NCBI RefSeq assembly: GCF_000423565.1 | Contig: NZ_KE384047.1 | Span: 1-38,238 of the forward strand | Source of the DNA: Runella zeae DSM 19591 | Lineage (GTDB): Bacteria > Bacteroidota > Bacteroidia > Cytophagales > Spirosomataceae | Direction of reading: 5' to 3' | Length of the DNA: 38,238 nt | Shown: positions 25,314 through 34,467 of the stretch, one piece after another | Position numbering within the stretch: the first letter of the stretch is position 1 | Layout: every line of letters begins with the position of its first letter | Translations under genes and position numbers: made by a program | Notes under the pieces: generated by a model | Database searches by the model: none | What the model saw: the letters and a program-made list of their open reading frames with translations, nothing else | Told to the model about the DNA's origin: nothing

Positions 25314-25321
25314 CAAATTTA
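25314..25321 (-). promoter_or_regulatory. possible -7 element of the CHU_C gene pair
   Basis: The minus-strand reading is TAAATTTG, matching TAnnTTTG, 22 bases before ATG 25292. No good -33 is seen; the region lies inside the 36-bp gap to the divergent glycosylase gene, which is unusually tight. Confidence 0.35.
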
Positions 25322-25328
25322 GCAAAAA

Positions 25329-25943
25329 ATGCAAAGATTAGACGCCGCATTTTATCAAAAGTATGATACCATTACCCTCGCACAGCGATTGTTGGGCTGT
25401 GAACTTGTACACGATAGTTCCGAAGGTCAAACGGCTGGTATAATCGTCGAAACCGAAGCATACATTACGGGCGACCCCGCTTGTCATGCTTATCGTCGTA
25501 AGACTGCTCGCAATGCCGCCATGTTTGGTGCGGCAGGTTCGGTGTATGTTTATTTGATTTACGGAATGTACCATTGTATCAACGTAGTCAGTGCCGAAGA
25601 AGGAATGGGCGAAGCCGTGCTTATTCGCGCACTTGAGCCAACCAGAGGGGTTGATTTGATGCAAATGAGGAGGGCGATCAAAAAAACAAAAACGGTCGAA
25701 GGAATGAACACTCACATATCTTTAAAACAATTATGCAATGGCCCTGGGAAATTGGTACAAGCGATGGGCATTTCTTTGGTAGCCCATAATGCCACTCATC
25801 TAACAGAAGGCTCACTTTATATTAATGAACCCTCTTCCTCTCATTTTGAAGTGGTAACTACCACCCGTATTGGAATCACCCAAGGGGCAGATTTACCGTA
25901 CCGATTTTATATAAAAAATAATCAGTTTGTGAGTAAGAAGTAA
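25329..25943 (+). CDS. alkyladenine (3-methyladenine) DNA glycosylase, MPG/AAG family
   Basis: The 204-residue protein removes 3-methyladenine and other alkylated or deaminated purines from DNA. It matches the family throughout: LAQRLLGCELVH, IVETEAYITGDPACHAY with the catalytic Glu that activates water, RRKTARNAAMFGAAGSVYVYLIYGMYHCINVV, GEAVLIRALEP and LCNGPGKLVQAMGI, then a late RIGITQGADLPYRFY. Length fits (about 200). The start is ATG 25329, which leaves only 36 bases to the divergent CHU_C gene. Confidence 0.95.
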   Translation: MQRLDAAFYQKYDTITLAQRLLGCELVHDSSEGQTAGIIVETEAYITGDPACHAYRRKTARNAAMFGAAGSVYVYLIYGMYHCINVVSAEEGMGEAVLIRALEPTRGVDLMQMRRAIKKTKTVEGMNTHISLKQLCNGPGKLVQAMGISLVAHNATHLTEGSLYINEPSSSHFEVVTTTRIGITQGADLPYRFYIKNNQFVSKK

Positions 25944-26124
25944 GATTTTTTAGATTCGACGTTTACCTACTGAGAGAGGGATATCAAAGGCGTTGTCAAA
26001 GTAATAGTTTTGTCGGGGCGGTGTTTTTTACTTTTAAACAATTATGACAAATTTTGCCTGAGAAGGTATTAAACCGTCCTGCCAAGCTTCTTTATGTATC
26101 ATATAAAACTAAACCTTGCTTTTT

Positions 26125-27135
26125 ATGAAAATCAGTAAGCTATTGGTAGGGAGCTTATTAATGTACGCTTCTGCTGTGGTGGCTCAATCAAGTTATCCTA
26201 CTATTGGTAAGATTGTACGTAACGACCCACAACTTGATGAGCTTGTTGCTCCCGACGCTAAAATAGAAGTTTTGGCATCGGGCTTTACGTGGTCAGAAGG
26301 ACCCGTTTGGAGCAAACAAGGAAGCTATTTGCTGTTTTCGGATGTTCCTCAAAATACCGTCTTCAAGTGGAGTACCAAAGAAGGACTTAGTACTTTTCTT
26401 AAGCCTTCGGGATTTACAGGTGCTGGCACCTACGGAGATGAGCCAGGAAGCAATGGCCTCATTATCGACCGTCAAGGGCGACTCGTCTCTGCCGAACATG
26501 GCGACCGGCGTATCTCTGCCATGCCTTTAACAGACGCTGGTAAACGCACCCTTGCCGACAATTTTCAGGGAAAACGTTTCAACAGCCCCAATGATGTAGT
26601 GCAGCATTCGAGTGGAACCTATTACTTTACGGATCCTCCTTATGGTATGCCCAAAAAACAAAACGACCCAACGCGCGAAATAGATTGGTTTGGGGTATAT
26701 CGCATTGGCAAAGATGGAGTTGTGAGCCTGCTTACTAAAGAAATGACTCGTCCGAATGGGTTGGCGTTTTCGCCAGATGAGAAAATCCTCTATGTGGCTC
26801 AATCTGACCCTGAGCGCGCTATTATAATTGCATTCCCTGTCAACGCCGACGGCTCTTTAGCTCAAGGTAAAGTGCTTTTTGACGCTACTTCTATGGTAAA
26901 ACAGGGACTTCCGGGCCTACCTGACGGACTGAAAGTGGATGCCAAAGGAAATCTGTGGTGTACGGGGCCGGGGGGCGTTTTGATCATTACTCCAGCGGGT
27001 AAATTGCTAGGAAGAATCGAAACAGGAGAAGCAACGGCCAATTGTAACTGGGGCGACGACGGCTCTACTTTATACATCACCGCCGATATGTATCTGTGCC
27101 GCATTCGTACCAAAGCCAAAGGTGCAGGATGGTAA
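26125..27135 (+). CDS. secreted SMP-30/gluconolactonase-like protein
   Basis: The protein is 336 residues from ATG 26125; TTG 26116 is rejected because MKISKLLVGSLLMYASAVVAQ is a complete signal peptide. The six-bladed propeller motifs are present: EGPVWSKQGSYLLFSDVPQNTVFKW, EPGSNGLIIDRQGRLVSAEHGDRRI, NSPNDVVQHSSGTYYFTDPPYG, TRPNGLAFSPDEKILYVAQSD and PDGLKVDAKGNLWCTGPGGV, including the Glu, Asn and Asp ligands of the divalent metal. It likely hydrolyses a sugar lactone in the periplasm. TAA 27133-27135 follows CRIRTKAKGAGW, a normal family end; the coding-like frame beyond it is listed separately. Confidence 0.92.
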   Translation: MKISKLLVGSLLMYASAVVAQSSYPTIGKIVRNDPQLDELVAPDAKIEVLASGFTWSEGPVWSKQGSYLLFSDVPQNTVFKWSTKEGLSTFLKPSGFTGAGTYGDEPGSNGLIIDRQGRLVSAEHGDRRISAMPLTDAGKRTLADNFQGKRFNSPNDVVQHSSGTYYFTDPPYGMPKKQNDPTREIDWFGVYRIGKDGVVSLLTKEMTRPNGLAFSPDEKILYVAQSDPERAIIIAFPVNADGSLAQGKVLFDATSMVKQGLPGLPDGLKVDAKGNLWCTGPGGVLIITPAGKLLGRIETGEATANCNWGDDGSTLYITADMYLCRIRTKAKGAGW

Positions 27136-27309
27136 GAGATCAATGAGTATAAATTTGAAAAATACGAGGTGACTTTCAAAGTCCTTGCGGGAGTCATCGA
27201 AAAAGACATGGAGTTGGTGCTTCCCTTATCCAATGGAAAAGTGGTATATGCACAGCTTCAAGCCTACTTATTTGAAATAGAGTATGTTGGGGATCTAAAG
27301 TTTCAGTAA
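27136..27309 (+). pseudogene. coding-like relic in frame after the gluconolactonase stop
   Basis: After TAA 27135 the same frame stays open for 57 codons to TAA 27307-27309 and reads like real protein (KYEVTFKVLAGVIEKDMELV, then LPLSNGKVVYAQLQAYLFEI). No ATG, GTG or TTG lies at a plausible start, and it overlaps the last 15 bases of mgtE on the other strand. It may be the tail of a gene whose front was deleted when the gluconolactonase came to lie here. I do not recognise the family. Confidence 0.35.
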
Positions 27310-28644
27310 AAAATGTGCAATCAAGAAATAAGTCCCAATACCGATGAGGTCGTTGGCCGTCGTGATAAATGGGCCCGAGGCCACTGCGGGATTGATACCA
27401 AACCGATTGAGCACTAGGGGAGTGACCGTACCCATAAAAGAAGCTAGTAGTACCACCATCAGCAGCGAGAGACTTACTACCCAAAATAATTGAGTCTGAC
27501 TGAAAATAAGGACATATATCCCCGCCAATAACCCGATAATGAGGCCGTTGAGAGCTGCAATGACGATGATTTTGAGTAGACGGTCTTTCCAACTGATTTC
27601 AAGGCCAGTTTTGTCGGCTAAGGCTTGCACGATGAGCGAGGCGGTTTGGATGCCTACGTTACCCCCTGTGGAGCCCATGATAGGAATAAACATCGCCAAT
27701 GCCGCAATACGGCTAAGCTCTCCTTCAAACAAACGAATCACCGTGGCGGCCATCAAACTTCCAATCACCCCTACAATGAGCCAAGGCAGACGCGCCTTGA
27801 CCTGATCCCATAGGCTATCGTCTTCTTCTACCTCGCCCGTGATCCCTGAGATGGCCTGAATGTCTTCTTCGGCTTTTTCGGTGATTACGTCCAGAATATC
27901 GTCAATCGTAATGCGGCCTAGCAGTCTTTTCTGAATATTTACGACTGGAATTGCCTCTAAGTCATATCGTTGCATGATTTCAGCGACTTCTTCTACGGGA
28001 CGAAAGGTCTCAATATAATGAATGTCTTCGTCGTAAATGTTGCCGATTTTGGTGTTTTTTCGGGCTAGTACCAAGTTTTTCAACGAAATCAGACCTAGCA
28101 ATGTTTGGTCATCGTCTATCACATACACCGCATATACTTTTTCTACATCTTCGGCTTGTTTTCGGATTTCTTCGATGCACTCATTGACGGTCCAATTCAC
28201 ATTGGCTTTGACCAATTCTTTTTGCATCAGCCCCCCCGCTACGTCTTCATCATAAGGAAGAAGATCAATGATAAAGCGTGCTTGTTCGCGGTCTTTTAAG
28301 AGACCAATGACTTCTTCGCGGATTTGAATGGGCTGCTCTTTGAGCAGGTCCACGGCGTCGTCAGAGTCAAAGACTTCAATATAACGCGCGATTTCTTGCG
28401 AATTAAAATTGGTTAGAAATTCCTTCCTCTCAGTAGGGGCGATGTTGGCTAGGATTTCGGCTCCGATTTCAGTATCAAGCAAACTGAACAAATAATGCGC
28501 CGATTCGCTCTTTAACTCGTACAAAATACTGCTAATATCGGCGGGATAAAGCTCTTCCATCTCTGCAAGCAACTGTTGATTGTTTTGCTCTGCGATGTGG
28601 ATTTCTAAAGCTTCAATAAATTCTTTGGTCAGTTCAAAAGTCAT
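27295..28644 (-). CDS. mgtE: MgtE family magnesium transporter
   Basis: The protein is 449 residues from ATG 28644 (TTG 28650 is two codons upstream and less likely). The cytosolic N-domain (about 1-130) is helical with Asp/Glu-rich turns. Two CBS domains follow (about 130-255; KVYAVYVIDDDQTLLGLISLKNL and YDLEAIPVVNIQKRLLGRITIDDILDVI). Five membrane helices include FIPIMGSTGGNVGIQTASLIV and the pore segment with conserved Asn/Pro and ASGPFITTANDLIG, where Asp is the Mg-selectivity residue. Magnesium bound to the cytosolic domains closes the channel. It lies 15 bases after rsmA on the same strand, forming a two-gene operon. Confidence 0.95.
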   Translation of the reverse strand: MTFELTKEFIEALEIHIAEQNNQQLLAEMEELYPADISSILYELKSESAHYLFSLLDTEIGAEILANIAPTERKEFLTNFNSQEIARYIEVFDSDDAVDLLKEQPIQIREEVIGLLKDREQARFIIDLLPYDEDVAGGLMQKELVKANVNWTVNECIEEIRKQAEDVEKVYAVYVIDDDQTLLGLISLKNLVLARKNTKIGNIYDEDIHYIETFRPVEEVAEIMQRYDLEAIPVVNIQKRLLGRITIDDILDVITEKAEEDIQAISGITGEVEEDDSLWDQVKARLPWLIVGVIGSLMAATVIRLFEGELSRIAALAMFIPIMGSTGGNVGIQTASLIVQALADKTGLEISWKDRLLKIIVIAALNGLIIGLLAGIYVLIFSQTQLFWVVSLSLLMVVLLASFMGTVTPLVLNRFGINPAVASGPFITTANDLIGIGTYFLIAHFLLKL

Positions 28645-28659
28645 GGTCAATCAAAATCG

Positions 28660-29454
28660 TCAGGAGGTCATCTTTTGAGTGAGTAGCACAAACTCGGCTA
28701 CTCCTAGTTGTTCGGCTCGTTTGTCCAAAAGAGAGTGATCAAACTGAATACCTAATGGTTTGAGGGCATTGCGTAAGGTTTTGCGGCGTTGGTTAAAACC
28801 TGCTTTGACCACCTTGATAAACATTGCTTCGTCACAGTCGAGGCTTTGTACACTGTTGCGTTTGAGTCTTATAACGCCCGAATTTACCTTTGGTGGAGGG
28901 TCAAAAACTTCAGGAGGTACCGAAAAGGCATATTCGATGTCATAAAAAGCTTGCAACAACACACTCAAAATGCCGTAGTCTTTTTTGCCAGGAGGAGAAG
29001 CTACCCGCATAGCCACTTCTTTCTGAAACATCCCGACGATTTCGGGAATGACATTTCGGTATTCAAGTGCCTTAAATAGAATCTGAGAAGAAATATTGTA
29101 AGGAAAGTTGCCAATAAGGGCAAACGTCGGGTTGGAATTTGGAACGGCTGGAATGGCACTTAAATTTCGCCATTCATTCAAATTTAACCGCAAAAAATCT
29201 CCTTCAATAATGCGTCCTTCCAAAGCCGGGAAATGGGCTTTGAGATAAGCCACCGATTCGCGGTCAATTTCTACCACATAAGTTTGAAACTGTGTTTTGG
29301 GCAAGATAAATTGGGTCAACACTCCCATACCGGGGCCAAGTTCGAGTACGGTATCGTAGCCGCCATGCCCTGATAAGAGATCAGCGATGCGCTCTGAAGT
29401 ATACAAGTCCCGCAAAAAATGCTGCCCTAAGTGTTTTTTAGCTTTTACTTTCAT
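28660..29454 (-). CDS. rsmA: 16S rRNA (adenine1518-N6/1519-N6) dimethyltransferase
   Basis: The protein is 264 residues from ATG 29454. The preceding frame (to GTG 29520) adds 22 residues that no family member needs, and MKVKAKKHLGQHFLRD is the classic N-terminus. SAM-binding LELGPGMGVLT and VVEIDRESV follow, then EGDFL and GNFPYNISSQILF, with the N-F-P-Y catalytic motif. FQKEVAMRV and a C-terminal substrate domain with NQRRKTLRNAL complete the family pattern. It dimethylates the two adenines of the 16S helix-45 loop late in 30S assembly; loss gives kasugamycin resistance. It is first in the operon with mgtE. Confidence 0.96.
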   Translation of the reverse strand: MKVKAKKHLGQHFLRDLYTSERIADLLSGHGGYDTVLELGPGMGVLTQFILPKTQFQTYVVEIDRESVAYLKAHFPALEGRIIEGDFLRLNLNEWRNLSAIPAVPNSNPTFALIGNFPYNISSQILFKALEYRNVIPEIVGMFQKEVAMRVASPPGKKDYGILSVLLQAFYDIEYAFSVPPEVFDPPPKVNSGVIRLKRNSVQSLDCDEAMFIKVVKAGFNQRRKTLRNALKPLGIQFDHSLLDKRAEQLGVAEFVLLTQKMTS

Positions 29455-29720
29455 GTGTTTTTTCAAAAGTTTTGGCTTGAAAGTCAGCATATCTTCAACC
29501 ATGAACTGATAACTACTCACCTCCTAAATATACTTTTGCGGCACGAAAGTACACCGATTTTGGATAATTACAGCAGTTTTATTTTTACCAAATCAAGACT
29601 TTTATGGCTTTTTGAGAAGTAAGTAGTCTTGCGCTAATCTGGATAGAGAAGCTGTTTATTTTAGATTACATCTATGGTAAAGCCTTAGGCTTATTTGCTT
29701 ATAAGGCTAAAGAAAAATAC

Positions 29721-29749
29721 CTTGTGGTGTAGAAGGAGTGTTATCTTTG
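29721..29749 (+). promoter_or_regulatory. promoter of the hybrid histidine kinase gene
   Basis: CTTG at 29721-29724 and TATCTTTG at 29742-29749 are spaced 17 bases apart and match the -33/-7 pattern. The expected start site near 29756 lies about 23 bases before GTG 29779, which supports that start. A weak hairpin (AGCCTTA / TAAGGCT, 29681-29708) lies just upstream. Confidence 0.55.
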
Positions 29750-29778
29750 TTTTATTTATCTAAAAAACGGAATTATTA

Positions 29779-32700
29779 GTGGAAACCACCTCAATCAATG
29801 TCTCAGATAATTTTGTCGAGCAACTCAACTTATTTGGCTTGACCATCCAACCCAACGGGACGATTCGCTATGCCAATGCTTACACGTTGAGAATGCTAGG
29901 CTGGAGTGTTCAGGATCTTCAAAGGTTTAATTTTTTTGAGGATTTGCTTGCTCACGAACAAAGAGAAGATGTATCCAAATTTTTGAAAGAGTCGCTCGAA
30001 CGCGGAAGCTTAGCGGAGTTTAGAGAGATTTCACTTATTGCTAAAAATAGAAACCTCCGAACCGTACAGGTCAATTCTTTGATTTTAAATAAAACGAATG
30101 GCTTAATTTCTGATTTTACCATTATTGGCGAAGACATCACCAATAAGCTTCGCGTTGCTACTGCGCTTAACAAATCAAATTCTCAGTTGCAAGACTTGAT
30201 TGATAATACCAGCGATTTGATTCAGTTGGTATCTTTGGAAGGAAAGTTTTTGTTTGTCAATCGAGTGTGGAGGGAGCGATTGGGCTATGAATTAGAAGAA
30301 CTTGCTTCGCTCAATATCAAGGATGTAATCTGGCCCGATGCCATGGATGCTACATTGCATCTTTTAAGACGGGTCCAAGAAGGGGAAGCGATTCCTGACT
30401 TTGAGACGATTTTTTGGAATAAACAACGAAAAAAAATATACCTTAACGGAAGTGTAACTTGCCGCTACGAAAACGGCAAACCAACCGCCTTTCGTTGTAT
30501 TTTGCACGATGCTACTAGCCGAGTCCGGGCGGAGCGTTCGCAAAACTTGTATTATAGTATTGCCAATTGGACGATTAAAACGCGCGATTTGGATGAGTTT
30601 TATGCCCGAGTCCATGAGGAATTAGGGAAGGTAATAGACGCCCGCAATTTCTTCATTGCCCTATATGACCCTACCAAAAGCTACATGTATTTCCCTTATT
30701 ATGTGGACGAGTATTTTAAGGGAAACGTCCGATTTACAAAACGTAAACTGGGGAATGGTATCACCGAATACGCCATTCGGGCCAATAAACCCTTGTTTTT
30801 GTTTCAAAAAGACATTGAAGCATTGGCCGAAAGCCAAGGTATTTATATTTACGGGAAAATCCCCCAAGTACTGCTTTGCGTCCCTTTGAGGATTGGTGAT
30901 AGAGTGACAGGGATCATCGGGGTGAAGTCTTACACTAATCCTAACCAATATCGCCCTCGAAACTTAGAGATGTTGGAGTTTATTTCGGGGCAAGTGGCAT
31001 TGGCCATAGCGCGTAAGCAAAACGAAGCGGAACTGAATCGTCAAACGGCCCGACTCAACGCTATCTTTGATAGTAGTGCTTATCTGATATGGTCGGTCAA
31101 CAAGGCACTTCAGTTGACTTCTTTTAATAAAAATTACTCTGCTTTTCTCCAACAACACCTTCGTACTACACCTGCTCTTAATACTACTACGGAGCGGTTG
31201 GGATGGCAACTCATGAGTCCCGAAAATCGCCGCTTGCTTGAAGAGCGCTATCGACAAGCATTTAGGGGACACCCACAAGCGTTTGAAATCAAAATCGAGA
31301 CGCGAAATGGTGAAGGAGATTTGTGGCTGGAGTTTAGTTTGAACCCCATTCAAACTTCTCAAGAGCCTATCGAAGAAGTGTCGGGGGTTGCTCGTGACAT
31401 TACTCCGCGCAAATTGGCAGAACTTTCAATGCAGCAAAGTGAGGAGAAATTCCGAGGAATTTTTGTCAACCTACAAGATATTTATGTCCGAACCGACCGT
31501 ACGGGTTGCATTACGATGATTAGCCCTTCGGTACTGAAACGTACAGGATATACCGTAGAGGAGGCTATTGGAACGCATGTGACCGATTATTTTGTGGATT
31601 TGCAACGTATCCGAGCGGCTCTCGTACGCCTTCGACGCGATAAGAGTTTGCGCAATTTTGAGGCTGAATTACGAATCAAAGACGGAACTATTCGGCAGTT
31701 TATGTTTAATATGCTGCTTTTGGAAGACGAAGAAGGCGCTCCTATTGTGGCGGCCTTGGCGCGTGATATTACGGAGCTTAAGCGAAACCAAGAAGAGCTT
31801 GTCAAAGCCAAAGAAGAAGCCGAACGCTCATTGAAAGTAAAAGAGCGGTTTTTGGCCAATATGAGTCACGAAATCCGGACGCCCATGAATGGAATCATCG
31901 GCATGATTGACCTCATCAATGGTACTCCGCTCAATCCCGAGCAAAAAGATTATATCTTGACCATGAGGCGCTCGTCCGAAACTTTACTCAATATCTTAAA
32001 TGATATTTTGGACTTGTCAAAAATTGAGGCGGGCAAAATGGCCCTCAACGAAGCTCCCGTGAGCTTGGAAGAGATTTTTGAGAAACTAACCGCCTTGTTT
32101 TCGCAGATTGCCCGTAACAAAAACAATTCTTTGCGCTATCATTTGGCCGAAGGATTGCCCCAATACATCATCGCCGACCAGACGAGATTATTGCAGATTT
32201 TATCAAATTTGACTTCCAATGCCATTAAATTTACCGAAAACGGCGGTGTAAACCTGTACATTACGCCCGTGTGGACAAAAGGAAGGTTTCACAAAATCAA
32301 AGTAGAAGTCAAAGATACAGGTATCGGTATTACGCCTGATAATTTAAAACTACTCTTCAATGCTTTTAGTCAAGTAGATACCTCCTCGCGCAAAACTTTT
32401 GGCGGAACTGGGTTAGGATTGGTGATTTCGAAAGAGTTGTGCCGTTTGATGAAAGGCGAAATCGGGGTGGAGTCGGAGCTAGGAAAAGGAAGTACGTTTT
32501 GGTTTACTTTCGAAACCAAAGAAACGATGATAAGCCCTACGCAACAAAAAGCCGAAAATGTAGAAATAGTTTTAGAAAACTTTTTTCAAACTTATCACCC
32601 TCATGTATTGCTGGTCGACGACAACTTTGTGAACCGGAAAGTAGCGAGTGAAATCCTCAAAAAATCAGGCTGTGTGGTCGAGACCGCCGATAGTGGCAAA

Positions 32701-33399
32701 CAAGCTATTGCTCATGTGAGAGCTTCGTATGGGGCAGATATGCGCCCCTATGATATGATATTTATGGATATTCAGATGCCCGACATGGACGGCATCGAAA
32801 CTACCCAAAACCTGCGCGATGAGTTTGGGAGTAAATTACCGACGGTAATTGCAATGACGGCCTATTCGATGAAAGAAGACCGAGAGCGGTTTTTGAGCCA
32901 AGGAATGGATGACTATGTGCCAAAACCGATTCGGGCGCAAGTATTGATTCAAAAAGTAAAAGAAATCGTAGACACAGGCACTTCTATCAAAGAAACGGCG
33001 GTTTTGAGAAACAAACAAAAGGTGATTGCGCAAGATTTACAATTGCCTATTGTGGATTTGGATATTGTAAATCAGCTACTTGGGCTTGGCGGCATGGAAC
33101 TCATCAGTTCAATTTTTGAAGACTTCGTGACCGAATCGACCCAATTGGTGGAAGAAGCTTTATCGGCTTTTGCACAGGGTGATATCGCTACGGTAAAAAG
33201 CAATCTGCATACCCTCAAAGGAAGTGCTGGTACCATAGGCGTAGCACGTGTAGCAGAGATAGCCCGCATAGGAGAAGGAAAACTCAAAACCAATGATACA
33301 AGCACTTTGGCCGAAGATTTGCCGAGATTAGAACGTGAGTTCAAAACTTTTCTCAACGAGTATCAGGCTATTTTAGAGGATTTTACGAAAAAAGAGTAA
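29779..33399 (+). CDS. soluble hybrid sensor histidine kinase: PAS-PAS-GAF-PAS-PAS-HisKA-HATPase-REC-HPt
   Basis: The protein is 1206 residues from GTG 29779. Domains in order: PAS 15-125, PAS 135-250, GAF 260-412, PAS 425-545, PAS 553-668, a coiled link 668-690, HisKA with NMSHEIRTPMNGIIG (phospho-acceptor His697), HATPase 800-915 (NAIKFTENGG N-box, DTGIGI G1, GGTGLGL G2), REC 942-1063 (LVDDN, acceptor Asp997 in FMDIQMPDMDG, conserved Thr1027 and Lys1049) and HPt 1095-1200 (LHTLKGSAG, His1144). No signal peptide or membrane span is present, so it senses a cytosolic cue by PAS/GAF. Phosphate would pass His697-Asp997-His1144 and then to a separate response regulator not in this window. The gene is monocistronic or leads into 33492. 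Confidence 0.95.
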   Translation: METTSINVSDNFVEQLNLFGLTIQPNGTIRYANAYTLRMLGWSVQDLQRFNFFEDLLAHEQREDVSKFLKESLERGSLAEFREISLIAKNRNLRTVQVNSLILNKTNGLISDFTIIGEDITNKLRVATALNKSNSQLQDLIDNTSDLIQLVSLEGKFLFVNRVWRERLGYELEELASLNIKDVIWPDAMDATLHLLRRVQEGEAIPDFETIFWNKQRKKIYLNGSVTCRYENGKPTAFRCILHDATSRVRAERSQNLYYSIANWTIKTRDLDEFYARVHEELGKVIDARNFFIALYDPTKSYMYFPYYVDEYFKGNVRFTKRKLGNGITEYAIRANKPLFLFQKDIEALAESQGIYIYGKIPQVLLCVPLRIGDRVTGIIGVKSYTNPNQYRPRNLEMLEFISGQVALAIARKQNEAELNRQTARLNAIFDSSAYLIWSVNKALQLTSFNKNYSAFLQQHLRTTPALNTTTERLGWQLMSPENRRLLEERYRQAFRGHPQAFEIKIETRNGEGDLWLEFSLNPIQTSQEPIEEVSGVARDITPRKLAELSMQQSEEKFRGIFVNLQDIYVRTDRTGCITMISPSVLKRTGYTVEEAIGTHVTDYFVDLQRIRAALVRLRRDKSLRNFEAELRIKDGTIRQFMFNMLLLEDEEGAPIVAALARDITELKRNQEELVKAKEEAERSLKVKERFLANMSHEIRTPMNGIIGMIDLINGTPLNPEQKDYILTMRRSSETLLNILNDILDLSKIEAGKMALNEAPVSLEEIFEKLTALFSQIARNKNNSLRYHLAEGLPQYIIADQTRLLQILSNLTSNAIKFTENGGVNLYITPVWTKGRFHKIKVEVKDTGIGITPDNLKLLFNAFSQVDTSSRKTFGGTGLGLVISKELCRLMKGEIGVESELGKGSTFWFTFETKETMISPTQQKAENVEIVLENFFQTYHPHVLLVDDNFVNRKVASEILKKSGCVVETADSGKQAIAHVRASYGADMRPYDMIFMDIQMPDMDGIETTQNLRDEFGSKLPTVIAMTAYSMKEDRERFLSQGMDDYVPKPIRAQVLIQKVKEIVDTGTSIKETAVLRNKQKVIAQDLQLPIVDLDIVNQLLGLGGMELISSIFEDFVTESTQLVEEALSAFAQGDIATVKSNLHTLKGSAGTIGVARVAEIARIGEGKLKTNDTSTLAEDLPRLEREFKTFLNEYQAILEDFTKKE

Positions 33400-33410
33400 G
33401 TGATAGCAGC

Positions 33411-33446
33411 TAGCCTTACCAAGTTGTCAATGACTTGGTAAGGCTA
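33411..33446. terminator. long perfect hairpin after the histidine kinase gene
   Basis: TAGCCTTACCAAGT / ACTTGGTAAGGCTA is a 14-bp perfect stem with an 8-base loop. No T-tract follows on the plus strand (ACAAAAAAGC), so termination efficiency is doubtful; it may instead stabilise the mRNA end or attenuate transcription into the dehydrogenase gene. Confidence 0.55.
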
Positions 33447-33491
33447 ACAAAAAAGCATTAGAGATATTTTACAATAGATAATAAAGCATAA

Positions 33492-34460
33492 ATGACTAAT
33501 CAAGTATCGGTAGGAGTGGTAGGACTAGGTTTGATGGGGTGTAGCATTACTACCTGTCTTTTGATGGCAGGCCACAAAGTAGTGGCAATAGCCCCGCTAC
33601 CCACGGATGTTCCCACCGCTAAACCACGTATAGAAGAACATTTACAAAAATCGCTTCAAGAAGGGCTCACTACTTTTGAGCCAAGCTACTACTGGCCTTC
33701 ACTTCTAATCACGGAAGATTATAGTGCCTTGGCCGATTGTGAGTTGGTGATTGAGTGTACACTCGAAAATTTAGAAATCAAAAGGGCGGTTTACGGAAAA
33801 ATCGAAGCGGTAGTGTCAGTCGATACGGTGATTACAAGCAATACCTCGGCGATTCCTATCAGTGTTTTACAGCAAGAAGTCAAATATCCAACGCGCTTTT
33901 TGGGCTTGCACTGGGCTGAACCCTCGCATACTACGCGATTTTTGGAAGTGATTTGTGGTGATTTGAGCGATGTCAGCAAGGGCGAATGGCTCTATGAACT
34001 TTCGCATCGGTGGGGAAAAGAACCTACCCTTGTACGAAAAGACATTCGGGGTTTTATTACCAACCGTCTCATGTATGCTTTGTACCGAGAAGCTTTTGAT
34101 TTGGTAGAAAAAGGCTACGCTACTGTCGAAGATGTAGACAGGGCTTGCCGAAACAATGCGGGCTATTGGATGACCCTCGTGGGGCCTTTTCGGTGGATGG
34201 ATTTGACGGGAGTACCCGCTTATCATACAGTGCTAAAAGAGCTTTTTCCAACCCTCAGCAATCGAACGGATGTACCACCTCTGATAGACGACCTCGTAAA
34301 AGCCGGCGCTAAAGGAGTACTAAATGCCCAAGGGTTTTATGAATATACTCCTGAAGAAGCACGTTTGTGGCGCGAAACTTTTGAAGATTTTAGCTACGAA
34401 ATCAGGAAACTAGCGCTTCGGTATCCGGCAGATGTGGTCAAGAAAAAAATGAAGGAGTAG
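33492..34460 (+). CDS. 3-hydroxyacyl-CoA dehydrogenase family protein
   Basis: The protein is 322 residues. The N-terminal Rossmann fold shows VGVVGLGLMGCSITTCLLMAGHKVVAI (G11-x-G13-x-x-G16). CELVIECTLENLEIKRAVYGKIE matches the V-x-E-A-I-x-E region, and NTSAIPIS, LGLHWAEPSH and RGFITNRLMYALYREAF supply the usual Ser, His and Asn positions. The C-terminal helical domain follows (VEDVDRACRNNAGYWMTLVGPFRWMDLTG). Family members oxidise L-3-hydroxyacyl-CoA in fatty-acid or butanoate metabolism. Two oddities: the acidic residue that usually binds the NAD ribose after strand 2 is Ala (HKVVAIAP), and the substrate-side loop reads WAEPSH instead of FxNPVH. The substrate may therefore be a hydroxy acid other than a typical acyl-CoA. 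Confidence 0.85.
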   Translation: MTNQVSVGVVGLGLMGCSITTCLLMAGHKVVAIAPLPTDVPTAKPRIEEHLQKSLQEGLTTFEPSYYWPSLLITEDYSALADCELVIECTLENLEIKRAVYGKIEAVVSVDTVITSNTSAIPISVLQQEVKYPTRFLGLHWAEPSHTTRFLEVICGDLSDVSKGEWLYELSHRWGKEPTLVRKDIRGFITNRLMYALYREAFDLVEKGYATVEDVDRACRNNAGYWMTLVGPFRWMDLTGVPAYHTVLKELFPTLSNRTDVPPLIDDLVKAGAKGVLNAQGFYEYTPEEARLWRETFEDFSYEIRKLALRYPADVVKKKMKE

Positions 34461-34467
34461 TGGAAGG

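Noticed and set aside
29455-29520. 22-residue N-terminal extension of RsmA from GTG 29520
   Set aside because: The family starts at the ATG giving MKVKAKKHLGQHFL.
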